Source of the DNA: Poa pratensis
Taxonomy: Eukaryota; Streptophyta; Magnoliopsida; Poales; Poaceae
Length of the DNA: 64,000 nt
Direction of reading: 5' to 3'
NCBI GenBank assembly: GCA_947311845.1
Contig: CAMZMU010000075.1
Location: 19,071,366 to 19,135,365 of the forward strand
Below, in pieces: positions 56,058 to 64,000 of this stretch (its first letter is position 1; each line of letters begins with the position of its first letter). The notes beneath the pieces are model-generated. The model was not told the origin of the DNA. It ran no database searches and saw only the letters and a list, made by a program, of their open reading frames with translations. A program made the position numbers and the translations under genes.

Positions 56058-56753
56058 GTCCTTAGGTAAAGGGATTGATTCAATCAATTCCGCAGCTGCA
56101 CCGCACATCTTCCTTCTCTCATCTCTGTATCAACTCTCCACCGAAACTGAGCTCCTACACCATGGCCGTGACCTAGGCTAGGCGACCAAGCACCAGGAGC
56201 AAGGAGGGAAAGCAGAGATTCAGATCCCCATCACGGCTTCGATGGTGGTCAATGTCAATCTCATCCACTGCTGGCGGCGGTGGAGGCAGGATGCCGAGGT
56301 GGACGGCAGCGGCAACCTGCCGGCAAGCGGCAACTAGAGCTGGGTCGATGTCAAGGACCTGACCACCAAGAGGCGCGTCGGCGGCGCTGCATAGTCGTCA
56401 TCATCACTGGAGCATCCCGAGCCTATCGGCACTCTCTGTCCATACTGATGCTAGAGAAGAGAAATTTCACAGGAGACCGAAGTCCATCCTCAACCAGTTC
56501 GAGCCATCCCTAAATTCCCAACTAATCTGGTAAGTTTTATACTCAAAGGAAGCCATAATCTGAATACATTCATGGTCTGCCTGTGTGTCGATCTGATGCA
56601 TGGTGTGAATATACAAATAGAGATTTGGATATAAGAATGGAAACTTCCGTTTGGTTTAATCATCAATGTGTTTGGCACCCTTTTTCATTAGTTCTTACCA
56701 GATTAGAGTGTCCCATCTAGTGTACGAATGTACGCTTGCACACACACGGGCTT
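56058..56753. other. intergenic with a possible gene remnant
   Basis: Plus-strand sequence near 56240-56400 reads MVVNVNLIHCWRRWRQDAEV and SWVDVKDLTTKRRVGGA, with in-frame stops, as in a decayed coding exon. I do not recognise the family. Confidence 0.3.
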
Positions 56754-57501
56754 CAGGCTGTAAGTGGATATGGGCTGTCCACGGCGCCCCAAACCCGTGC
56801 GCACTTAATCGAGTCCGTGGACGCCCATGTACAGACTGGGTTAAGTGGTGGGCATCCACGGCAAACCATCCTACCCAATTAAGCCCAGTTATTCTCTCCT
56901 GCCTTCTCTCACCAAACGATCCCCTCGTTCTAAAAAGAAGGAAACAAATCGCTCCACTTTCCTCCTCCCTCCCCAACTGACGGGCAGACACGGTTGGTGG
57001 CTTGCCGCCGAGAACACGGCGATGGCGGCACCGGCGGACAGGTGTGGACCACGAAAGATCTTCCCCGTGCGTTGCCAGATGTTGAGCGCGCTGCCGGATC
57101 GGCCCAGCACGCGTTGGCGGCGGTGACGGGTGACCGGATGCAGATGTGCGACGGACCGGCCCTCGAGGATGCCCAGCTCGCCAACCACCGCCAGGACGTC
57201 CGGAGGTGGGAGCGCCGCCGCCTCCATGACCGCCATCGGCAAAGGAGGAGGAGCAGTCGGCCGCAACGCCCGCTAATCCGTCGGTGACTGATTGGGTTCC
57301 TGGGAGCGCAGGTGTAGCTAGCGGCGGCCTGACGACGAACATCATCGAATTCATGGACTGCTGTTTGCCGGGTTAAATCGGGCCACACGGACGCCGTGGC
57401 ACTAAATGGGAATTTATTGGGCAAAAACACAGACCCGGTTAATTAAACGAGCACAAGCCGCAAGTCGGTGGACAGCCGTGGGCCTGCCCACTTACAGGCT
57501 G
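56754..57501. mobile_element. 748-bp TIR transposon with 10-bp target duplication
   Basis: Ends CAGGCTGTAAGTGG and CCCACTTACAGGCTG are inverted, followed inward by GGGCTGTCCAC and GTGGACAGCC. The direct repeat ACACGGGCTT flanks it at 56744-56753 and 57502-57511. A 9-10 bp duplication suggests Mutator, although the TIR looks hAT-like. A GC-rich, gene-like interior (about 56990-57300) is unrecognised. Confidence 0.75.
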
Positions 57502-57889
57502 ACACGGGCTTCAGTCAGGCTGGGAATGGGCAAAGCCCGCACCAAATCCAGCCCGCACCTGATGATGTTGACTTAATTTTCCAACCCAGACCGCCCACAA
57601 AATTGCTTTCTTAAACCAAACCGCACCACACCGCGTGGAAACTCCAGCCGCGCCCGCACCAAACCGCATGAAAATTGCGGAACCCGTTGGTACATGTTGC
57701 TGACGTAGTGGCGCGGGAAGTGGACGATAGTGTTGAGGCTGCGCAGTTGGAAGTGGCTACTCCCCTCCACGCGTGTGCACCGCCGTCCGCGTGCCGCGCC
57801 CAAGTCGTGTCGTCTTCGAGCCGGCAAAATCCTTGATGCCATGAACGGCCAGCACAAAGGCCTGGAGCAAGTCACACATGGCAAGTCAC

Positions 57890-58330
57890 GCATGGCAAAG
57901 ACCCTGGTGATCTCGACGCAGAGACCGACGTTCATGATCACGAAGTCGTGGTACTCGTCGGAGAACACCACCTGCTCCACCACCGTGCCCATGGCGCGCT
58001 CCTTCAGCGCCCCGCCCGAGCTGCACGGTCGGCCACCTCCAGCGTCCGCAGCGCGTTCCCGGGCTCCACCGCCGCCGCCAGCCGCGCCTCGCACGCCCGC
58101 CCCAGGAACAGCACGCTGTACTTGTCCGCCGCCACCAGGAGCGTGTGCAGCCGCCGCTCCGAGGCCGCCGTCGCTGTCGCCGCCGCCGCGGCGTCGAGCG
58201 TCCCCGTGTAGAGCAATGCCAGGAGGAGGCTAGAGCTCGTCGTGGGCGAGCTCTGGGAGGGAGACGCACCCGTGCACTCGTCGGAGCACAGCATGTGCTA
58301 CACGTCCGACCTCGCCGCCTACACGCACGC
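57890..58330 (-). pseudogene. captured BTB/POZ-domain gene fragment
   Basis: The minus strand reads HMLCSDECTGASP, LLLALLYTGTLDA, then LLVAADKYSVLFLGRACEAR and LRTLEVADRA, which is the C-terminal half of a plant BTB/POZ domain and the following helices. It continues as GTVVEQVVFSDEYHDFVIMN in another frame. BTB proteins often act as CUL3 ubiquitin-ligase adaptors. The frame changes near 58020, so this is a fragment, not a gene. Confidence 0.7.
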
Positions 58331-58369
58331 AACCGACAGCAGGTGTGCACGCGTAGGCCGTTGAGTCGG

Positions 58370-58680
58370 CGTCCGCACCGCCGGCGCCGCCGTCGAGCTC
58401 CCGCGCGCCGGCGTGGTGGTCCGTGTACTCCACCCGAGGATCTTCTGCCAGTCCGGTGAGCTCATCGGCATCGACCCGGGTGCGGGGGCCGCACGGTCCA
58501 GCGGCATCTTCCGGCCGGCGGCAGCGCGGCCGGCCAGCGGCGCCGAACGAACCCCAGACGTCGAACTCGTCCGCCAGGCCCCCGGGCTGCCCTGAGCCGC
58601 CGCGCCCCGGGATGGCGCGAACATCCCGCACGCGTGCTTCGTGGCCGCTGACCTCGTGCTTCCGACCCTGACAAACACGA
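58370..58680 (-). pseudogene. captured fragment resembling an S40/DUF584 senescence regulator
   Basis: On the minus strand pieces in different frames include EFDVWGSFGAA and MPMSSPDWQKILG. They are similar in order and spacing to the DVW and PDWSKIL motifs of plant S40 (DUF584) proteins. Several frame changes are needed. The identification is by motif memory only. Confidence 0.45.
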
Positions 58681-58901
58681 ACCGCACGCCTGGTGTGGGC
58701 TGAACCCGCGGGTTCAACCCGTTTATCGTTTCTCGATTTGACTCCAAACCACACCGCACCAAACCGCAATGTTGATTAGCCCGCACCACCCCACCCTAGT
58801 ACGTTGTAGAATCCATTTCAGTCCAACCCAAACGACGCCGCATCAAAAACCGCACCGAAAACCCCATTCATGTCCGCACCATTCCCAGCCTGAGGCTTCA
58901 G

Positions 58902-59833
58902 GTTACCGTGTCATGACGCACATCGGGTATATCAAAGTAGTATCGTATTCATGTCAGAGTATTAGATACATGGTTAAGAAATTAGTGGTCAATTGATAAT
59001 TTTGATCGGGGAAGATGAATAAGAATTACCTAAGAATATATGTGCAGCAAGCCAGGTTCAGATATTTGACCATAGTAGGCTGTAACAAATACAAACTCCT
59101 GTGCATAATTAGTACAAAGTTTTGTAGAGGTATGTGTCCGTTACATCGGCATGTCTCTCTAAGGAATCATCTCATCAATTGCATTTGATTGCTGACTTAA
59201 TAACCTCTGTTTTGTATCCCTGTTTTAGTATGCCAAACACATACACTTGAGACCTAAACTAAATCGTGACCGAGAGCGAGAGTTAAATGAGACCATTCTA
59301 GGAAATCAAATTACCAACTTAGGAATTTAATTCTCCACCAAGAGTATACTGTACTGGGATCAAACAATGATCAAACAATCGGATGTGTCGTAGACCTTCA
59401 GTTAAGCACTTTCAGGGCCAAGATAAACTTCATGTAGACCATTTTTATTTCATCACAAATAAGCATCCACCTGATCATTTGTCAAATACACAGCTGTACT
59501 CCAGCAGTATATCTTCAGGTTTCAGTAAACATAATTAATTCTGTTTGACAAACTTCACGTCATACATCAGGAGTAATTGCCTTGTACTAGGACCTTGGTG
59601 ATTCAAATGATTATCATCTGACATTGCTTTGTCTATTTAGATTTAGTTCTTGTGGCAATGATCAAATATCGTGAGTGTCACAAATCATCGGTGAGGCATC
59701 AGATGTAACATATCACCTTTTCCTGTACATGTAGCTTCAGGTTATAACCTAGTGTCTCACGCTATTCAAATAAACTTTGTCGCGGCATCAAAACCATTGG
59801 GCTTTTACTAACCAGTACTAAAATATGGAGCTC
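58902..59833. other. intergenic, no gene seen
   Basis: AT-rich DNA without supported coding or element ends. It closes with CAG, the left target duplication of the next CACTA element. Confidence 0.4.
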
Positions 59834-59836
59834 CAG

Positions 59837-60796
59837 CACTACTAGGAAAAACCCTATCTGTGGCGCACCAAAGCACGCTTAACTTTTAAGTTCTATTCAG
59901 TTCAGCTACACTTATGCTACTCAAGTTCATATTGATATAAGTATCATATCAACCCTCTTAAGACTTGTATATGTGTGTAGTTTATGTGTGGTATGTATAT
60001 ATATGTGTGTTTTTAAATTTTGAAAAAAAATCAAAAACTTCAAAAGTTTCAAAAGCAAATCCAAAAAAATTCCAAAAAATTCAAAAAATGCAAAAAAATG
60101 TCAAAAATTCAAAAAATCCTGAAAAATCCAAAAAAAAAATCAAAAATCAAGAAAACTTTCAAAAATAATTTTTTGAATTTTTGAAATTCAAAAAATCTTC
60201 CTTTTGAAATAAGTTTTTTTCCTTTTGGAATTTGGAGGATCTGAGAAAAGTTCACCGGGTAATCCCGGTGAAATCGAGTTCCAATTTTTCTCTAGTTTTT
60301 TTTATATATTAAACGCATTTTTCCGACATCGTATGCAAAAGTTATGGCTGTTCAAACTTTTTTTTTCTGTTTTTTGCAAAAAGGTCAAAATTCATATTTC
60401 GAAATTTCCATACCAAGTAGACACTAAAACCTAACTATATCTCAAAGGATTTTATTTATTGAATATTTTATCATTTTCTTTTCTTGTTTGCAAAACTGAA
60501 AAGGCGATCCATGGGGGGAAGGGGGGTGGGGGGGGTGGGATCTGAGATCAATAATTCTATGCGCCACAGAAATACAAATTTCTGTGGCACACATCCAACA
60601 TGCGCCACAGAAATGTGCATTTCTGTGGCGCATATATCTGTGGAATTCTGTGGCGCATGTGGTTTCCGTGCGACACAGAATTCCACATTTCTGTGGCGCA
60701 TGCAAAACTATGCGCCACAGAAATATTTTCTGTGACGCATGGCTATTTGGTGCGCCACAAAATAGCTTTCCAACTATAGCTAGTTTCCTAGTAGTG
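59837..60796. mobile_element. 960-bp non-autonomous CACTA element
   Basis: Starts CACTACTAGGAAAAACC and ends TTTCCTAGTAGTG, with the 3-bp duplication CAG at 59834-59836 and 60797-60799. The right 250 bp is an array of TTCTGTGGCGCA/TGCGCCACAGAA repeats identical in type to the large element at 44481-56054; the left end has only one copy. The interior includes an A-rich AAAAATTC-type stretch at 60015-60200 and no protein. Confidence 0.93.
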
Positions 60797-60799
60797 CAG

Positions 60800-61845
60800 G
60801 TTACCAGTCCATACCATTGCTGAACCGTTCAGTTCTGGAGTAGCCAACTAGTACTCCATCATGATCCAAACAACAGGCATGCTTGAGTTATTCACCGTTA
60901 GGTTAATAACAATTGCCTTCTTGTGCTCAAGGGCCGTAGTGACCGCGTTGACCACATGACTTGTATGGGCGAGGCTGAGCTGGAGAAATACCACCTTATA
61001 AGGCATGTCACCCAGGGATGGCAGTTTGGGAGTGGCCTATTTGGCGACCAACTGTCGTAGTTTGGGAGTGGCCTATTTGGCGACCAACTGCAAGAGGGCT
61101 CTGCTGTAGCAATGTTATGGATGGTAGCTGGTTTTGCTAGCTACGATGCGAGGCATGTCAAACAAGGTGGGTGAAACGACTCTGTGATCCAAAGTCTGGT
61201 AGTGAGTGCAGGGCACGGTCACCCGGATTGCGGATTGTCTGTGGGTAAAGTAACGCACCTCTGCAGAGTGTATCGAATTGTGGCATTGTCACTCCCTGTT
61301 CCGAGAAGGAGCTGTGAACGTGGCGAGAAAGGAATCCATAGGGGATTCTAGCAGCTCGTGAGACAAGAAGATCATATATTTCATAAATAAAACTTGACCT
61401 TTCCTAGAAATGTCTTCGGAAATCATTAAACTTCTGGACCATTGGTCCTAGTAGATGATAGTGCATCAAACACCATTACCTAGACTTGTTGAGTACCTTC
61501 GTGTACTCATACCCGTAAATTTCTCCCCCTGCTTAGGTTGTTGTGAGGCAATAGATGGTGGAGTGGAATACCTGGACATCGAGGAGGAGTTTGAGGAGTA
61601 GGCACGGTGAAGGAGTCGACTACTACTTGGACGTCAACGAGCAACGCAATGGGTGTATATCCGAAGATTGTAACGTTTGGACCATTGTTCTTGTAAATTC
61701 TTGTAAGAGATTAGTTGTAATTTGTTTTGTAAAATGTATTCCATTGTCAAATTATCGAATCCAATGTCGTGCTTCTGTTATGCTAAGATGTTGGTAAAGT
61801 GATGCCTTACCTGCGTCGAGCCAAAGACTTACACTTGCTACAGAA
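60800..61845. other. intergenic with a short tandem duplication
   Basis: No gene supported. AGTTTGGGAGTGGCCTATTT and the 12 bases after it occur twice with a 36-bp period (61023-61054 and 61059-61090). Confidence 0.45.
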
Positions 61846-62815
61846 GTGGTGGCAGGTGCGGGTCACTACAGCATGCCCGCCGAGTCCCACCGATTGGGAC
61901 TGTGGAGCAAGCTGAGCAACGTGGAGCGGTCAAGAGGGCTAGGATTTTGGTCGGTGCTTTGCAGTTGGGTTGTATAAAATCATTATATCGTCTTCGTGCC
62001 CTCTTTCCCTGCCTGCTTTGATTTCTACATGACTAGAGTTAACTCTCTTGTAATTGGGTGTGATATACGCGATTAGTTTGGGAACTGGGACAAGAAATGC
62101 ACTATTTACATGTGGGACCAACACTGTTGCAAAATAACCTAAATTAAAGAATTCATCCTCACTCTCAAGTGAAACCAACACTTTTAGGATCATACTCCAA
62201 CATAAATCCTACTTTGGGCTTTAACTTTCTCCACCAAACAAACTTTCATCGGTTTGTACAATATTACACATGACCGAATAGTTTTAGCTCCTACGGTCTT
62301 TCTTACATGATCCTCGTCCTTGTTTCGGATCTCTACCTTATTGCACACCATCCCATGTGTTTAAATAAAATTGTTTCTTGGTTCAGACCTTGTAATGATA
62401 TCTTCATGGTCAGTTTTCGTTGCTCCAACATCCCTTTCTTGTAGTCCACTTTTTCTTATTGGAACCACATAGCAGTTGCATGCTACGAGGCTCTTCGGAT
62501 AGTCCCATACCCGTGACCTAAATCTTTGCCATTTTAGTTCTTTTCTGTAGGAAAGAACATACTTCTTGGTAGTAAAATAAAGACCGAAACTCAAAGGAAT
62601 TGATGGGGGGCCTTCACAAGCGGTGGAGCATGTGGTTTAATTCAATACAACGCGCAAAACCTTACCAGCCCTTGACATCCCCTACATGCATATCACTTAT
62701 GCGGTAATGCTCCCTTCTCATAAAAGCACCGCTCCTCCACTCCACTGCCTATAATCTAGCAAGAATCATCAGCGATGTGCCCCCTTCCTGACGAGGTTCA
62801 CGCTGGCAGAGGACC
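61846..62815 (+). repeat. dispersed repeat R, copy B, with a mitochondrial insert
   Basis: Aligns by eye with copy A (41707-42358) over most of its length, and its start (GGACTGTGGAGCAAGCTGAG) with copy C. It differs from copy A by a segment of about 100 bp at 62580-62686 that is an rRNA fragment. Confidence 0.6.
62586..62678 (+). rRNA. rrn18: fragment of mitochondrial small-subunit rRNA gene (NUMT), rrn18
   Basis: GAAACTCAAAGGAATTGATG, then CACAAGCGGTGGAGCATGTG and AACGCGCAAAACCTTACC, is the conserved 900-1000 region of small-subunit rRNA. The variable words ATACAACGCGCAAAACC and CCAGCCCTTGACAT fit plant mitochondrial 18S rather than plastid 16S, which has ATGCAAAGCGAAGAACC. Only about 93 bases are present, with a few substitutions. 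It is a nuclear copy of organelle DNA and not a functional rRNA. Confidence 0.85.
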
Positions 62816-63279
62816 CCGATGGCGAGCACCATTGACAGCAGTGGAAGCTTCTTTAGAGACGAGAACAAGAAAACGTCGCACGCCAAGGTTCTCCCCCCAC
62901 TCATACACACGAAAACCCCAAACTTGACCCTACCTCTTCGCCTTGTAGTCATTTCAACTCGACCGATCCTAGGCCAAATCCGTTACAGGAGCAGGGACCC
63001 CTATGGTGAGCACCATTGACAGCAGTGGAAGTGGCAACATCCTTCATTTCTGGGAGCGGTGGCCACCAGTCGGGATTGTGGAGCAAACTGAGCAGCGTGG
63101 AGCGATAAGGATTGCTAGCGTTTTCGCATGTGCTTCTTTGGTCGGGTGGTATGACATTGTGATCGCCCCTTTCCTCTGCCTGCTTTGGTACCCTACATGA
63201 CTATAACGCTCTTATAATTGGTGTGGAAATACGCGATTTGGTTGGGAATTGCCCATATAGCAATTTCGTATAACATATT
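62816..63279 (+). repeat. dispersed repeat R, copy C, with an internal duplication
   Basis: AGCACCATTGACAGCAGTGG occurs at about 62824 and 63009. Each lies after an ATG (MASTIDSSGS and MVSTIDSSGS), as if a small coding start had been duplicated. From about 63070 the sequence matches the start of copy B and then copy A (TGTGCTTC, GGTATGACATTGTGATCGCCC). It is cut at 63280 by an LTR. No protein family recognised. Confidence 0.5.
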
Positions 63280-63660
63280 TGTCAGGACCCGATGATCCTG
63301 GACATGGGGAATTCACAGAAGAGAGGGAAATTGGAGCTCGGTGCTCAGAATTTAGGTAAAAACTGGAAATTGATAAATTGCAAAGAAAGTAAATTGCAGA
63401 AAATATTTAGGGTTTGTTGTGCTTGGTCCTCCCAGCCTCCCCTCTTGCTCTTTATATCGAAGAAGCAAGCCAAGCAGTTTTACAATTTTAGCCTCAGAGC
63501 AACGTTACAGTGCAATAATTGTACTAGGCGTAATGGTAATTAAACTAGTGTTGCTGAGAACCGTTGGATGCATTGAAACGTTATCCTCGAATCCGGACCG
63601 TTGCTTGTCTGAAGATGTTGCACTGTGAATTCAGCAGGTTCAGAGAACAGGGTCCTGACA
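63280..63660 (-). repeat. 3' LTR of a second Ty3/gypsy chromovirus
   Basis: On the plus strand it begins TGTCAGGACCCGATG and ends GGGTCCTGACA. The coding region lies to its right on the minus strand, so this is the 3' LTR (381 bp). It has TG...CA ends and an inverted TGTCAGGACCC/GGGTCCTGACA border. Confidence 0.85.
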
Positions 63661-63677
63661 GTACCGCCCCCCGAGAC
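63661..63677 (-). other. polypurine tract of the second chromovirus
   Basis: On the minus strand GTCTCGGGGGGCGGTAC lies directly before the LTR, the expected position of the plus-strand primer. Confidence 0.75.
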
Positions 63678-63683
63678 AAGACT

Positions 63684-64000
63684 TCAGGGCTTGAAGTCTG
63701 GAAATGTCTTGCGTATGAAGGATGCGTCTTCCCATGTCGCTTCAGCCGGAGTGAGATTTGTCCAGTGAATGAGCCATTGTGGTATAGGAATGTCATAAGC
63801 TCCAGCCTTCCAGGGAACTTGTCTCCTTTGTAGCACAGCTTGAGGAAAAACATTTATCTTACCCTCGGATGTGACCAGAGGAAGGTGGACATTAGGAATT
63901 GCTTTAGGACCCAGGTGCTTCTTGAGCTGGTTCACATGAAACACATCATGGATTTGTGTTCCATCTGGTAGCAATAGCTTGTAAGCTACTTTGCCCACTG
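63684..64000 (-). CDS. gag-pol polyprotein C-terminus with chromodomain (partial at window end)
   Basis: The minus-strand frame enters from beyond 64000 and stops at 63684. It contains GKVAYKLLLPDGTQIHDVFH (the integrase C-terminal GPY/F region), then VLQRRQVPWKAGAYDIP and HWTNLTPAEATWEDASF, a chromodomain-like end. It is related to, but clearly different from, the element at 3328-8662. No lesion is seen in the visible part. Confidence 0.9.
   Translation of the reverse strand, partial: VGKVAYKLLLPDGTQIHDVFHVNQLKKHLGPKAIPNVHLPLVTSEGKINVFPQAVLQRRQVPWKAGAYDIPIPQWLIHWTNLTPAEATWEDASFIRKTFPDFKP

Larger units (their letters stand above)
57515..58893. mobile_element. Pack-hAT element, 1,379 bp, carrying gene fragments
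   Basis: TIRs TCAGGCTGGGAATGG and CCATTCCCAGCCTGA are flanked by the 8-bp repeat GGCTTCAG (57507-57514 and 58894-58901). Subterminal regions repeat CCGCACCAAACCGCA-type words. The GC-rich interior holds fragments of at least two host genes and no transposase, which defines a Pack-type non-autonomous hAT. Confidence 0.85.

Noticed and set aside
59965..60200. Lys-rich frame of 67 codons inside the small CACTA element
   Set aside because: It is encoded by an A-rich low-complexity stretch of AAAAATTC-like words.
62586..62678. Bacterial 16S contamination
   Set aside because: The short piece lies seamlessly within a nuclear repeat and its variable words fit plant mitochondrial rRNA better than bacteria or plastid.

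Overview
The window is nuclear DNA of a grass, most likely subfamily Pooideae. Three things point there: plant gene structures with GT-AG introns, typical grass transposons (Reina-type chromovirus, CACTA with TGTGGCGCA subterminal repeats, Stowaway and Tourist MITEs, Helitron, RTE and L1-like LINEs), and a copia LTR with the TGTTGGGG...CCCAACA ends common in cool-season grasses. The species cannot be named from the sequence alone.

Layout, left to right. 1-1190: 3' end of an RTE-type LINE with a (TTG)n tail. 1459-8817: an orphan terminal exon, then a minus-strand CRR3-like (chloroplast NDH subunit) gene whose first exon is split by a young, coding-intact 5.3 kb Reina-like chromovirus (3328-8662, TSD CGACG). 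9.3-15.9 kb: transposon and repeat debris, including a TTGTACAAC minisatellite and a small Helitron (13858-14739). 16312-18937: an intact six-exon FAD monooxygenase gene of 398 codons. 22.07-23.89 kb: an L1-like LINE remnant carrying a Tourist-like MITE, ending just upstream of the next gene. 24153-32804: MED25/PFT1, fifteen exons, with a one-base frameshift in exon 9 and an exonic hAT-like MITE that adds exactly 65 codons without a stop. 34.2-34.7 kb: a fragment of a MET1 DNA methyltransferase. 34.7-41.7 kb: a degenerate minus-strand copia element with a 3.3 kb LTR that contains a nested TIR transposon. 44481-56054: an 11.6 kb CACTA transposon with two decayed minus-strand genes (a TNPD-type transposase and a Transposase_24/Ulp1-like protein). 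56754-58893: two DNA transposons inserted in overlapping target sites, the second a Pack-hAT carrying BTB/POZ and S40-like fragments. 59837-60796: a non-autonomous CACTA of the same family. 61.8-63.3 kb: an unrecognised repeat family, one copy holding a mitochondrial rrn18 fragment. 63280-64000: the 3' end of a second chromovirus on the minus strand.

Three host loci are recognisable (CRR3-like, FAD monooxygenase, MED25), and only the monooxygenase looks undamaged. They do not form a pathway; the common thread is how mobile DNA has reshaped genes. The most interesting signals are the in-frame transposon in MED25, and a dyad-symmetric block that precedes both CACTA genes and shows compensatory base changes between its two copies.
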